The notes under the pieces: model-generated
What the model saw: the letters and a program-made list of their open reading frames with translations, nothing else
Told to the model about the DNA's origin: nothing
Database searches by the model: none
Shown: positions 31,625-40,858 of the stretch, piece by piece
Layout: every line of letters begins with the position of its first letter
Numbering within the stretch: the stretch's first letter is position 1
Made by a program: the position numbers and the translations under genes
Source of the DNA: QWHO01 sp039809865
GTDB taxonomy: Bacteria > Vulcanimicrobiota > Xenobia > Xenobiales > QWHO01
DNA: 64,000 bases
Assembly (NCBI GenBank): GCA_039809865.1
Contig: JBDHVW010000024.1
Coordinates: forward strand, 1 to 64,000
Direction of reading: 5' to 3'

Positions 31625-32944
31625 GTGGAACCTGCCCCTCCCATGGCCCCCAAGACGGACTCCCTTGGACCTCTGGGCGCGTTCTCCATCGGTATCGGCG
31701 GCATCGTAGGCGGTGGCATCTTCGCCACGCTCGGTCTGGCCGCCACCGGAGCGCGCGGGGCCACGGCATTCTCGTTCCTGGTGGGCGGCCTGGTGGCTCT
31801 CCTGACGGCGTACTCCTACGTGCAGCTCACCCTGGCCTTTCCCAGCAAGGGCGGCACGGTGGTCTTTCTCAACAAGGCCTTCGGCCGGGGGCTGGTCGCC
31901 GGCAGTATCAACACGCTGTTGCTGGTGGCCTACATCGTGGTGCTGGCGGTCTATGCCAATGCCCTGGGGACTTACGCCTCGACGTTCTTTCCCGAGGCCG
32001 ACCGCGCCCTCTGGCAGCGCCTCATCATGTCGGGGAGCATCCTGGTCATGGCGGTGGTGAACCTGCTGGGACCCGAGCTCGTCGACCGCTCCGAGGGCTT
32101 TTTCAACGTCAGCAAGCTGGGCATTCTCTTCCTGTTCGTGGTCTTCGGCTTTCTGGCTCCGGGCTTCACGATGGAGCGGATGACCCCAGCGGACTGGGTG
32201 CCCCTGACCGCCATCATCTCCAACGGCATGATGGTGTTCCTCAGCTACGAGGGCTTCGAGCTCATCGCCAATGCGGCCGAGCGGGTGGACAATCCCCGCA
32301 AGACCCTCCCGTTCGCCTACTACGGCAGCGTGTTGACGGCCATCGCCTTTTACATGGGGATCATCGTGGTGACCCTGGGACATCTCGATTTCGACCGGCT
32401 GCAGGTTGTGCGCACGTATGCGCTGTCCGCCGCCGCCGAGGTGACCATGGGCCGCTTCGGATTCGTGATGCTGGGCATCGGGGCCATCCTGGCCACCGCC
32501 TCGGCGCTGAATGCCGGACTGTTTGGAGCCTCCAAGATCCCGGTCATTCTGGCCGAGGACGGCGAGATGCCGTTGCGCTTCGACCGCGAGATCTGGGGCC
32601 AGCGCCCGGTGGGCCTGATCTGGCTGACGTTCTGGTGCCTGGTCGTGGCCAACACGATGAATCTCAGCGCGCTTTCGGGCGCCGCCAGCGGCGCGTTCTT
32701 GCTGGTGTTCACGCTGGTCAACGTGGCTAACGTCAAGCTCGCCGCCCAGACGGGCAGCCGCGCCTGGATCTCGGTGCTGGCCGCCCTGGCCTGCCTGGCG
32801 GCCTTATTGACGATGCTGGGCCAGATGCTGAGCGACCCGGCGCAGGCCCAGGACGTGCCGTTCATCGTGGCCATCATCGTCCTGTCGGTCGTTTACCAGG
32901 TCGTCTACCGTGCCGTTAAGGGATTTTTCAGGCCGCCAGCTTAG
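31625..32944 (+). CDS. APC-family amino acid permease
   Basis: A 439-residue inner-membrane transporter with about 12 membrane segments. The first helix has the broken GIGGIVGGGIFA motif typical of APC-superfamily amino acid/polyamine transporters; SYEGFELIANAAEE-like sequence (near 205) marks TM6. The substrate cannot be read from sequence. GTG 31625 has AACCCT 5 nt upstream; an ATG at 31643 would also fit the family start. The next gene begins 11 nt downstream with its own -10 box. Confidence 0.92.
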   Translation: MEPAPPMAPKTDSLGPLGAFSIGIGGIVGGGIFATLGLAATGARGATAFSFLVGGLVALLTAYSYVQLTLAFPSKGGTVVFLNKAFGRGLVAGSINTLLLVAYIVVLAVYANALGTYASTFFPEADRALWQRLIMSGSILVMAVVNLLGPELVDRSEGFFNVSKLGILFLFVVFGFLAPGFTMERMTPADWVPLTAIISNGMMVFLSYEGFELIANAAERVDNPRKTLPFAYYGSVLTAIAFYMGIIVVTLGHLDFDRLQVVRTYALSAAAEVTMGRFGFVMLGIGAILATASALNAGLFGASKIPVILAEDGEMPLRFDREIWGQRPVGLIWLTFWCLVVANTMNLSALSGAASGAFLLVFTLVNVANVKLAAQTGSRAWISVLAALACLAALLTMLGQMLSDPAQAQDVPFIVAIIVLSVVYQVVYRAVKGFFRPPA

Positions 32945-32947
32945 GCT
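32942..32947 (+). promoter_or_regulatory. -10 box TAGGCT, 8 nt before ATG 32956 (leaderless)
   Basis: TAGGCT overlaps the stop of the permease gene and lies 8 nt before the ATG of the metalloprotease. Confidence 0.5.
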
Positions 32948-32955
32948 CATGCGCG

Positions 32956-33750
32956 ATGCAGATCGGTGTTCTTGGCCCTGCGGCTTATGCTCGCCCCTCC
33001 GTGGCGGCGCCACGGCGTGCCCCCGAGACCCCCCTCGACACCGTGGAGCTCTCCGCACCCCAGCGCCAGCGACCCAACTTCTGGCGAAACAACGCGCTGG
33101 CCATCGGCTTCATGGCGCTCGTCGGGGTAGGGATCGGCATGCACCACGTGGGCGTCTCGCTGCACGCGGCCCACCCCATTCACGCCAACGCGGCGACCGT
33201 GACCGTGGAGCGCGAGCTGGCCTCCGGCCAGCGGTGCGTGGCCGATATCACCAATCCGGTGAAGGACGCTGCCATCGAGGCCCGGCTGGCCCGGGTGAAC
33301 ACGCGCCTGCAGCCCTACGGCCAGAAGCACTACGAGATTCGCCTGAACGACCAGCATATGAAGAACGCTTTCGCCTGCGCCAACGGCACTCTGGTCGTCG
33401 AGCGCGATCTGGCCAAGGCCCTGAACGACAACGAATTGCTCTTCGTGGGCGCCCACGAGCAGGGCCATGTGGAGCTTCGCCATCAGGCCACCAAGCTATC
33501 CTATCTCGATCAGACCCCCTGGTACGCGCACATCCCCATCGTGGGCGGACCTTGGGCCACCGAGTTCTCGAGCTTGAGCCGCGACCTGGAGAAGGCCGCT
33601 GACTGCCACGCAGTCCGCGTGCTGCGGGCGGAGGGACTGCCGCTGGAAGTGGCCGATTCGGCGCTGACGAAGACCGTGGGCAACGTCCCGCAGGGCGACA
33701 CGCACCCGCAGCTCGCCGAGCGACTGGCCGCCATGCGCCAGTGTAGCTAG
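32956..33750 (+). CDS. M48-like membrane-anchored zinc metalloprotease
   Basis: A 264-residue protease. Residues 28-33 are DTVELS, the shared N-terminal peptide. One membrane anchor spans about 44-64. The catalytic domain has the zinc motif HEQGH (167-171) and a downstream DLEKAADCHAVRVL (about 213) supplying the third ligand Glu, the layout of M48 (HtpX/Oma1-like) peptidases. M48 enzymes degrade or process misfolded membrane or periplasmic proteins; the active domain probably faces the periplasm, though topology is uncertain. Overlaps the end of the converging 33747 gene by 4 nt. Confidence 0.85.
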   Translation: MQIGVLGPAAYARPSVAAPRRAPETPLDTVELSAPQRQRPNFWRNNALAIGFMALVGVGIGMHHVGVSLHAAHPIHANAATVTVERELASGQRCVADITNPVKDAAIEARLARVNTRLQPYGQKHYEIRLNDQHMKNAFACANGTLVVERDLAKALNDNELLFVGAHEQGHVELRHQATKLSYLDQTPWYAHIPIVGGPWATEFSSLSRDLEKAADCHAVRVLRAEGLPLEVADSALTKTVGNVPQGDTHPQLAERLAAMRQCS

Positions 33751-34661
33751 CCCTGGAGCGCCTCGGGGTGGTTCTGGAAGAACTGCCCCACCTCGTTGGC
33801 GACCGCCGTCTGGCGGGCCTGGACCTCGCTCAGACCGTTCAGGTAGGTGCGCGTTTCGCCGATGGCGTTCTGGTAGTGGCCCCAGTCCTGGGAGAGGCCC
33901 TCCGCGAAAGCGGGCAAACCGGGGTGTAGCGAGAGGCGGAAGAGGGGGCCTTCGGCGGCGCCCTGTTGGCTGGCCTGGATGTCTTCGGGGGAGAGCCTGC
34001 CGGCCAGGGCCTCGGCAAAGGCGTCCGCGTTGCCGGCGGCTTCGTGCTCTGCCGCGGAGACGTCCTCGGGGGAGAGGCGACCGACCATCTCGCCCGTGAT
34101 CGCCGTGACGAAGAGGTTGTGCTTCAGGCGCTCGGTGCGGTCAAGCTGGGGATCGAGCCGAACGTCGTTCTCGGTCTGGAGGCCGGCCAGCATAAGGGCG
34201 TTGACGCCCACGCCGACGGGCGCGGCCACGTGCGCGATGGTCGCGTCGGGATCTTGCATCTGGGCCTCGGTCAGCACGTTGTTGGCCAGCTCCTGGGCCA
34301 GCTCCTGACCGGGGCCGGGCAGGTTCTTGATGGTGCCGTGCCACCACTGGCCGCACTGGTTCGTCTGCAGGCCGTAGAGAAAGTCCATGCGGCCCTTCAG
34401 CTCGAGCAGCTCGCCTTTCCAGGCCGGCTCGTCCGACTGGATCAGCGCCAGGGTCGTGGGCGGGGGCGGCGAGGCCTGGGGCGCGGCCGCCTGCGGCTCG
34501 AGGGTGGGCGGCCGGGGGGTCTGCGTCTCGGGCGGCGGGGCGCCACTCAGCAGCGCCCGGTCGGACGGCAGCGGGACGTCGCTGAGCGTCGGTCCGTTCG
34601 CCGGCGCTGCGCGCGTGGGCAAAACCAGGTTGGAGACCTGTCCGGCGGGCTGAATCGTCAC
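33747..34661 (-). CDS. Pro-rich protein with helical domain, unknown
   Basis: A 304-residue protein. The first ~85 residues are Pro/Ala/Thr-rich and disordered; the rest is helical, with a repeated GRLSPED[VI] element (about 200 and 224). GTG at 34661 is chosen over a long upstream extension because an AGAATT/CAGAAT -10-like box lies 7-8 nt before it. No signal peptide or family recognised. It converges with the M48 protease gene. Confidence 0.65.
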   Translation of the reverse strand: MTIQPAGQVSNLVLPTRAAPANGPTLSDVPLPSDRALLSGAPPPETQTPRPPTLEPQAAAPQASPPPPTTLALIQSDEPAWKGELLELKGRMDFLYGLQTNQCGQWWHGTIKNLPGPGQELAQELANNVLTEAQMQDPDATIAHVAAPVGVGVNALMLAGLQTENDVRLDPQLDRTERLKHNLFVTAITGEMVGRLSPEDVSAAEHEAAGNADAFAEALAGRLSPEDIQASQQGAAEGPLFRLSLHPGLPAFAEGLSQDWGHYQNAIGETRTYLNGLSEVQARQTAVANEVGQFFQNHPEALQG

Positions 34662-34739
34662 GCTGGACAATTCTGCTCGGGCGCCTCGGGGCCCTGCCCG
34701 CCAGCAGGCTGGAGCCTCCCGAGGCCGAACAAGCAGCGC

Positions 34740-36335
34740 GTGGAAGGCAGGGTGGTGCTCGATCGCTCGGAGGTCCACGGGGCCGTCCCCGAGGGGCTCC
34801 TGGAAAGCGTGCAGGCTCTCTGGTCGGGCTACCTCCATCAAGATGTGCCGGGCTCCCTGGCTTTGATGGCCCCCGACGTCACCCGCCTCAGTCAGCGGGC
34901 CGGGCGTATCCAGCAGGGCGTCGCCGAGGTCGCGGCCCAGCTTCCCGCCGAGTGGTCGGCCTTCGAGCGCCCGCACAACGTCATCGCCGAGCAGCTGACC
35001 CTGAGAGACGTCCGGGTGCGAGCCTCCGGCGGCGCGGCCATCGTGCAATACTGGCTCGAGGTCGAGGGCGGCGCGCGCTGGACCTATGACGACCAGGGCC
35101 TGGTGGTGCAAGCTTTTCAGCGTCAGGGCAGCAGTTGGAAGCTCGTGCACCAGACCGACGCCTGGAGCCTGGACTATGACCTGGACGAGGGTCGGCCGGG
35201 TCGCGAGCGGACGTTTGCATTTGACTTCGCCTATCCGGTCGAGCGCCTCGAGCGCGCCGTTCGCTTTTACACTCCGCTGCTGGGGAAACCCGAGTTCGAG
35301 AGTCCGACGCGGGCCTGTTTCAATCTGCAAGGGGCTCGTTTCTGGTTGGATGTCGACTCGCTGGGTGGCCGCGCCCGGGCCGAGAGTGGATTCCCCAACG
35401 GTTATGCCGTGCTGGCCGTCAAAGACCTGGGAAAGGCTGAGCCGCTTCCGTCCCGAGACGGGGACCCGCGGGGGTTGCGGCTCGACCCGTCAGGGAACGT
35501 GCTGGTGCTGCTCCAGGCCCGGCTGGCGACCGCCGGGCAGCCGGCTCCCGTGGGTCCGCTCGGTTTCCCCTCCGACCTGGAGCCGGTGCGGGCTCTGGAG
35601 AGTGCCTGGCTCCGGATGGACATCCCCCGTCTGGAGGGCAGTTGGTTCGACGACTCCCGCTCCCGGGTCTGGGGAGTGGAGCCTCCCGGTGCGCTCGCGA
35701 GCGGTCTGGGCGAGCACTATTGGAAGCGCTACGATCACGGGCCGGCCGGTCTGGCCCTGCGCCTCGAGGTCGACCGGTTGCACCAGCGCCAACTGGGTCC
35801 TTATCGGTTGGTCAGCTATCAGCGCAAGCTGACCGGGCTGGGTCGCCATCCGTGCCGGGAGAGGTCGCTGGCCACCCAGATCCTGGAAGGGTCGCGCGTC
35901 CTGGCGACTTACCTGGTGGCCAACGACTCGGGTGGCGCGATGACTCGCGAGCTGGACTACACGGGCTACCCTGTCACCGACCTCGAGCGGGCCCGGGCTT
36001 TCTATTCCTCCGAGCTCAAGATGGGATCCCCTTACAGCGATGAGGACTACTATGGCTGGTGGAGCAACCAGTTGGTGTTCGGGGTCTATGCGGCCGATCC
36101 GTCGCAGGATGGGATTCCCCGTCCCGGGCGCAGCAACGGTTACCTCAGCCTGTGGGTCCGTTCGCTCGCCGAAGCCGAGGCTTATGTGCGTGGCCATGGC
36201 TGCAAGTTTCTCCACTTCCCGGCCATCAACGACGGGCCGGGCGTGGAGAGCCAGCCCGGCTACACCCAGCTGCTCACCACCGACAGCGAGGGCAACGCCC
36301 TGCTGCTCAGCCAGTACACCGGCCGCCCGCGCTGA
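34740..36335 (+). CDS. NTF2-like domain fused to two VOC (glyoxalase-fold) domains
   Basis: A ~531-residue three-domain protein. Residues about 10-145 look like a SnoaL/NTF2-type cone (ALWSGYLHQDVPGSLALMAPD, then WTYDDQGLVVQAFQRQG). Then come a VOC module (about 160-270, FAYPVERLERAVRFYTPLLG), a linker domain and a second VOC module (about 405-530, GYPVTDLERARAFYSSELKMG, ending LLTTDSEGNALLLSQY). VOC folds include glyoxalase, dioxygenases and resistance proteins; metal ligands are not clearly conserved, so a binding role is possible. The start is uncertain: GTG 34740 is the first sensible codon after the divergent gene. Confidence 0.75.
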   Translation: MEGRVVLDRSEVHGAVPEGLLESVQALWSGYLHQDVPGSLALMAPDVTRLSQRAGRIQQGVAEVAAQLPAEWSAFERPHNVIAEQLTLRDVRVRASGGAAIVQYWLEVEGGARWTYDDQGLVVQAFQRQGSSWKLVHQTDAWSLDYDLDEGRPGRERTFAFDFAYPVERLERAVRFYTPLLGKPEFESPTRACFNLQGARFWLDVDSLGGRARAESGFPNGYAVLAVKDLGKAEPLPSRDGDPRGLRLDPSGNVLVLLQARLATAGQPAPVGPLGFPSDLEPVRALESAWLRMDIPRLEGSWFDDSRSRVWGVEPPGALASGLGEHYWKRYDHGPAGLALRLEVDRLHQRQLGPYRLVSYQRKLTGLGRHPCRERSLATQILEGSRVLATYLVANDSGGAMTRELDYTGYPVTDLERARAFYSSELKMGSPYSDEDYYGWWSNQLVFGVYAADPSQDGIPRPGRSNGYLSLWVRSLAEAEAYVRGHGCKFLHFPAINDGPGVESQPGYTQLLTTDSEGNALLLSQYTGRPR

Positions 36336-36422
36336 GGGATTGGGAAAAGCTCACAGACCGTTGGGGGAAATCCCCGCTAGAATCAAGTCACGGTTCCCCG
36401 AACCCGCACGAATCGCAAGAAT

Positions 36423-36453
36423 CGTCGCTCTTACCCGGCGAACCTACATGGGG
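36423..36453. repeat. Direct repeat, left copy (possible att-like site)
   Basis: The sequence CGTCGCTCTTACCCGG, then C, then GAACCTACATGGG matches 40637-40666 except for one inserted base. The two copies flank a lower-G+C block of four genes. No integrase or tRNA is nearby. Confidence 0.5.
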
Positions 36454-36566
36454 CCTCTTGGATGGCGCCCCGACTTGGGTTGTGGGGCGGCTCAGGGCCG
36501 AAATGATCACCAACTGATCACCGTTTCCGCGATCGCGTGGTTGAGCCACAAGAAGACTCCTCTAGC

Positions 36567-38186
36567 TCAACCCCAACGGAAGGGATCGCCCGAAGGCGGT
36601 TGGCCTTTCTTCCCGCCCCGACGCTTCCACTCCTGTAGCACTTGGCGACCTGCGGCGCCCGTGCGTTGAAGTTCCACAGAAACGGTGACTAAGACCTCGC
36701 GCCCGTCGTGGATTTCCTCTCCCACGCGCGGATCAACAGGACGTCCTTTCGGGTCATATAGGAAACGCGCCAGGAGGTTGATGCGTTGACCCAAATCGAG
36801 ACCGTTGACCCAGGCTGCGGCCATGGCGGCCTGCTGCCGCACAGCCGGGCTCTTGTCCTCGACCAGGCGCTCGATGTACGGCAAAGCTTCTTCGACAGGC
36901 ATAAACCTGAGGTGGCGGCATATGGCTGCAATGCGCACCCCTGCGTTACGGTCCAACGTCAGGACATCCAGCAGTGCGCCTGTGTGGGGCCCCTCGGCGG
37001 GAAGGTTGTCAGCGAGATGCCATCGCACCGAGACCTCAGGGTCACGGGCTAGGTTGATGATGTCCTCCGTTGTCAGCACTGGCACCCTGAATGCCAGTTG
37101 GGCGCAACGCACGCGGACCGCCTTGGAAGAGTGACCAGCGGCCTTCTGAAACAATTCCCTGGAGGCCAATGCAACCGCTGCTCCAAGCTGGAGGAACGGG
37201 TCCTCGCTCTGGCCGGCGGAGATGGCCTCGGCTCGGCAGTCGGCGTTGGCACCCAAGTCCTCCAGCAGTTCTTCTAAGTCCTGGCATCGTTCGAAGTCTT
37301 GGAACGCTCTGCGCGCGGCCGCGCGACGGTCGCCGGGTGAGGTGTGGGTGTGTTCGATAACACCTCGGAAAGCCTCGTACCTGGTCCACCCCTTTAGACG
37401 CGGCCACCCTAACGCTGCCAGGAGAGCGGCCGGTGCGCGCGGGTCGGCAATCTGCCCCAATCCCGTGACGGCGAATTCTGCGGCATCGCCTCCCCGCTTG
37501 AGCGCCTGCTGAAGGGCGGGGATGGCCCGCGGATCCCGGATGCTTCCCAGCGCGTCGATGAGGTTCGTCGCCAGGTCCGGATAGGCGCGCAGCAATCGCA
37601 GGATCGGCTCCACCGCCTCTGAGCAGGTCGGATCGCAACATTGTTCGAGCGCACTTGCAGCACTATCGGCGAGGTCGCCTCCCCGCTCCACGATCTCGAG
37701 CAACAGCGGCACAGCGCGAGGGTCGTGGGCGTTGCTCAGAGCGGTCACGGCAATATCGTCGGCCTGCCGGCCCGCCGCTGCCAGCAAGACCGGTACGGCG
37801 TCCCCGCCTATGCAGGCCAGTCCTTGCAGGGCCGCGGAGCGCTCTCCCGCGGTTCCGTGATCTATCAAATCCGCCAGGTGGGGCACAGCCTGTTTGCCGA
37901 TTGCTTCGAAGGCATGGAAGATGTAGTCGTGGTCGAATTGGTCGAGTCCCAGGTCATAGAGCTTCGCTAGTGCCGCAACGGACTCGACGTCACCAGACAC
38001 GCCCACGGCGCGCACGGCTTGCTGGCGCAGCTCGGCGTCCGGGTGAAACAGTAGGTCCCTGAGGCAGGTTTCCTCCGAGGCCGAAAAGCTTGCCTCGCCA
38101 TTGTCGAGGAAATGCTCAAGCGCCTCGGCGGCCTTCACAAACTGTCCTGCGTCCAGCCGTTCCCGCCACGTCTTCATTTCAGGCAT
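36567..38186 (-). CDS. HEAT-repeat protein
   Basis: A 539-residue protein of about 12-13 HEAT-like repeats (for example DPRAVPLLLEIVERGGDLADSA, DPRAIPALQQALKRGGDAAEFA). Such repeats form a curved scaffold for protein binding, as in lyase-type phycobilin proteins and many bacterial sensors. No signal, membrane or catalytic motif. Visibly lower G+C than neighbours, inside the direct-repeat-bounded islet. Partner unknown. Confidence 0.85.
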   Translation of the reverse strand: MPEMKTWRERLDAGQFVKAAEALEHFLDNGEASFSASEETCLRDLLFHPDAELRQQAVRAVGVSGDVESVAALAKLYDLGLDQFDHDYIFHAFEAIGKQAVPHLADLIDHGTAGERSAALQGLACIGGDAVPVLLAAAGRQADDIAVTALSNAHDPRAVPLLLEIVERGGDLADSAASALEQCCDPTCSEAVEPILRLLRAYPDLATNLIDALGSIRDPRAIPALQQALKRGGDAAEFAVTGLGQIADPRAPAALLAALGWPRLKGWTRYEAFRGVIEHTHTSPGDRRAAARRAFQDFERCQDLEELLEDLGANADCRAEAISAGQSEDPFLQLGAAVALASRELFQKAAGHSSKAVRVRCAQLAFRVPVLTTEDIINLARDPEVSVRWHLADNLPAEGPHTGALLDVLTLDRNAGVRIAAICRHLRFMPVEEALPYIERLVEDKSPAVRQQAAMAAAWVNGLDLGQRINLLARFLYDPKGRPVDPRVGEEIHDGREVLVTVSVELQRTGAAGRQVLQEWKRRGGKKGQPPSGDPFRWG

Positions 38187-38284
38187 CCCAGAGCTGCTCT
38201 CCCATTGGTAAGCGCCATTCTAGTCTCTGCGTGCCACCCCTGCGGCATCGGAGGACGCCAAATCCGAACGGCTCGCCCGTTCAT

Positions 38285-38328
38285 ACTCCGGTAACTTCTC
38301 CGCAAGATGGCGGCAAACTCCGGTTAAC
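38285..38328. promoter_or_regulatory. Paired direct repeats ACTCCGGT(T)AAC
   Basis: ACTCCGGTAAC (38285-38295) and ACTCCGGTTAAC (38317-38328) start 32 bp apart, about three helical turns, upstream of the 38393 gene. Candidate regulator-binding sites. Confidence 0.3.
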
Positions 38329-38392
38329 ACTAATGAGCGAAACCGGTCGACTCTCCGTGAAAGAATGGAGCCATCTCACCCCGAGGAGGTCA

Positions 38393-39235
38393 ATGATGAC
38401 AATGAGAATCCCCTTATTATTCGAGCAATCCGAGCGCCCTCACCACGGTCCTCGACCCTGCAACCTTGCTCTGGGCGCCTATATCCCTGGCCGCACAGTC
38501 CGCCAGGACCAAGTGGACTGGGACTGTGTCCTGACCCCCCCTCAAAGCGACGAATCCTGCCCGGGCTGGCTGAGTCAGCGCGAGGTGGTGTTCGCATCGA
38601 ATCAGGATGGAGTGACAGGACTCTACCGCCAGCCAATCGGGCAAGAACCCTCGCTGGGGTTCCCGGTCAGCGGCCTGACGTCAATGGCGATGGACCGTGG
38701 AAATGAGCGAGCCTTCTTCATTTCGAATGGCAAGCTCTACTACGGCGACCACAAGAGTAAAATTGGCTTCGCGCTGGAAGGCTTCGTGCCGCAGCTGGTG
38801 GCGGCAGACCCGACTGGCGCCGCTGCGTGGGTCGCCGCCGTCTCAGTGCACCAATCCCGCTACCCAGGCACGTTGCTGCGGGTAAACGCTGAAACAGCTT
38901 CAGCCGTAACGGTCAAGGTGTTCGACGTGCCCGTCGGCTCGCTCACCGTCTCGCCGGATGGCGAGAGAGTCGGTTACACCTTGCCTCGAGGCCTTCACGA
39001 CGAACTATATTGCCTGGACGGGCGCACTCCGAGAAGAATCATCTGTACCGATGAGGATCCTGGAGGCCAGTATGGCGGGCGTTACCGTGCATCGGCCTTC
39101 AGCCCGGACTGCTCGCGCATGCTGTATACGCTGAGTTACTCGGTTTCGGCGGATCTGAAAGTCATCCGGATTGACGCCAAAAGCCGGCCCCGGCTCTTGA
39201 ACGGGAACACTCTCTCCGTTTCTCTCATGGCCTGA
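38393..39235 (+). CDS. TolB/WD-like beta-propeller protein, unknown
   Basis: A ~280-residue protein with repeats of the VxFASNQDGVTGLYR and LTVSPDGERVGYTLPRG type, as in TolB-like or WD-like propellers, but too short for a full seven blades. No signal peptide. GAGGAGGT at 38383-38390 precedes a cluster of ATGs (38393, 38396, 38402); the exact start is unclear. It ends 4 nt before the converging PIN-domain gene. Lower G+C than the surrounding genome. Confidence 0.65.
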   Translation: MMTMRIPLLFEQSERPHHGPRPCNLALGAYIPGRTVRQDQVDWDCVLTPPQSDESCPGWLSQREVVFASNQDGVTGLYRQPIGQEPSLGFPVSGLTSMAMDRGNERAFFISNGKLYYGDHKSKIGFALEGFVPQLVAADPTGAAAWVAAVSVHQSRYPGTLLRVNAETASAVTVKVFDVPVGSLTVSPDGERVGYTLPRGLHDELYCLDGRTPRRIICTDEDPGGQYGGRYRASAFSPDCSRMLYTLSYSVSADLKVIRIDAKSRPRLLNGNTLSVSLMA

Positions 39236-39239
39236 TAGT

Positions 39240-39863
39240 TCACGAAGGCTCTGGCGGTGATTTGGGCTCGACGAAGAGACCTAGCATGCGAGGACTTTCT
39301 ACCACCTCGGCTTCCTCGTGAAGGGCTGCAGCCAGGCGTGGCAAGCCGACGCGGGACATGATTTCGAGATACTCGGCCCAGCTTCTGGGAGGCTTCTTCT
39401 TGCGCCGCTGAAGCGCGCGGCTTGCTTCCAGCACCTGGCTGGCGTAGAGATCGTAAAGATTCACCAGGAATTCGTCCGGATGTTGTGCTTCGAGCTTGAA
39501 CTCCAAGAGAGCCTTTCGCGGGAAGTCCTTCAGGTTGGAGGTCACTATGACATCAGCGCCGGCCCTGATGGCTGCCGCGAGCACGTGGCGGTCCTCAGGG
39601 TCGGGAAGGCTCAGGCCGCTGATCAGGTCTTGGTAACCGGTCACCTCCGGGTCCAGAATAGCCTTCCGCATCGCCGTGAAGAGTCGGTCGACGTCTTCTT
39701 CGGTCATTGCGAAGCGCGGGGACTGCAAGTGGCGGCGAACTTCACTCAGGACATCTGCACTCCAAACGGCGCGATACATCCTCCGATAGGCCAGTTCAAG
39801 GAGGAGGTCCCGGCAAGTGAACGGTATCAGCACGCAGGCGTCGAGGAAGGCAACAAAGGCCAT
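39240..39863 (-). CDS. PIN-domain toxin of a type II toxin-antitoxin pair
   Basis: A 207-residue PIN-domain ribonuclease, longer than VapC (about 130) and like the larger PIN toxins paired with HTH antitoxins. The acidic active site is supplied by Asp8 (FLDACVLIP), a Glu near 41 and the LPDPEDRHVLAAAIRAGADVIVTSNLKDFP block (about 87-117). It would cleave RNA when released from its antitoxin. It lies 8 nt downstream of the HTH gene, in the same operon. Confidence 0.88.
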   Translation of the reverse strand: MAFVAFLDACVLIPFTCRDLLLELAYRRMYRAVWSADVLSEVRRHLQSPRFAMTEEDVDRLFTAMRKAILDPEVTGYQDLISGLSLPDPEDRHVLAAAIRAGADVIVTSNLKDFPRKALLEFKLEAQHPDEFLVNLYDLYASQVLEASRALQRRKKKPPRSWAEYLEIMSRVGLPRLAAALHEEAEVVESPRMLGLFVEPKSPPEPS

Positions 39864-39871
39864 AGACCTAC

Positions 39872-40330
39872 CTACTGCGTGTCCAGACCAACTTCCTCGA
39901 AACCCAAGCTCTGCGTTTGCTCACTGAGGAAGTCCATCGCCTCCTCATGCTCGTGCTGATGCCGCTTTCTGAAGTGCAGAAGATCCTTGAGGAGAATTCT
40001 CCTGTGACTACCGACCATCTCATAGGGCAACTCCCCGCGATCGAGGAGGTCACGGACAAAGGGTCGACTTACATTGAGGAATTCCGCCGCCTGCTGAGTG
40101 GTCAACCGCATGGTGCAGGGCATGATCGAAACTGCGTGTCCCTCGGCCATCACCAAGAGAATGCTCTTGACTAGATCGAACACTGCCCTCGGAACTTCGA
40201 TGCGGTCTTCACCGGCGCACAGACTCAATTGGGCATGACTTGCCAGGGCTTCCACGGCCGCGCGGGCCTTTAGCGTGTCGTCGGGTGTCGGCGAGACGGG
40301 CTCAGTTCCATCGTGTAACTGTAGAGTCAT
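39872..40330 (-). CDS. Excisionase-type HTH antitoxin / DNA-binding protein
   Basis: A 152-residue protein with a MerR/excisionase-type winged HTH (TTQQAAEFLNVSRPFVRDLL, then GELPYEMVGSHRRI) at about 75-120 and an acidic C-terminal tail that probably covers the toxin. Such HTH proteins are standard partners of the longer PIN toxins and usually repress their own operon. It is the promoter-proximal gene. Confidence 0.85.
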   Translation of the reverse strand: MTLQLHDGTEPVSPTPDDTLKARAAVEALASHAQLSLCAGEDRIEVPRAVFDLVKSILLVMAEGHAVSIMPCTMRLTTQQAAEFLNVSRPFVRDLLDRGELPYEMVGSHRRILLKDLLHFRKRHQHEHEEAMDFLSEQTQSLGFEEVGLDTQ

Positions 40331-40858
40331 TACGGGAATTTTCGCGCCCTGACGCCTGCGTCCTCCGCAGGCTTCACGCGCTCAACGTCTGTTTCTGCGA
40401 ATCCTGGCACTTGCTCGCGTTGTTTTCTCTGCGAGGACGTTGCCCATTGGTCTGGAGGCAGGGTCAGTCCCACGCTGACAACCTATGCAAGGCCCTCCAA
40501 ATTCAGTTCAGGTCTAAGTCACGGGCGCCTATCAGCCAGAATGGCTTCCCTGCAAGCGAATTTCCACGTGCTTACTTCTGACCTCGGAGAGCGGAAAAAG
40601 CCGTCCAAATCAGGGTTTACGGTCCAATGCAGCGGCCGTCGCTCTTACCCGGGAACCTACATGGGCACACAGATCGTTGATTCCTTGCCCGCCGCTGACG
40701 CGCGTCCGAGTTGCTCATCGACAGGTCGCACGTCGAGTGTCGGGAAGAAGCCTGGAGAGTCGCGCCTGCCGACCACGATGGTCCCGCCAGACTTGCGCCC
40801 GAACGACCCCGGGCCTCCGGATGCAATGCTGTCGTGGTTCCAGCAGCTGAGAACCACC
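40331..40858. other. Gene-free stretch (528 bp) at the islet edge
   Basis: No credible gene. It holds a short hairpin (GCCTGCG-TCCTC-CGCAGGC, 40354-40372) without a T tract, the right copy of the direct repeat at 40637-40666, and otherwise moderate G+C sequence. Confidence 0.6.
40637..40666. repeat. Direct repeat, right copy (possible att-like site)
   Basis: CGTCGCTCTTACCCGG then GAACCTACATGGG, the partner of 36423-36453 with one base fewer. Confidence 0.5.

Noticed and set aside
36360..36377. Possible terminator GGGGGAAATCCCC after the VOC gene
   Set aside because: Only a 4-bp stem and no T tract.
38090..38392. 5' extension of the 38393 gene
   Set aside because: The extra sequence is Pro/Arg-rich non-coding DNA antisense to the HEAT gene start, and GAGGAGGT marks the start at 38393-38396.
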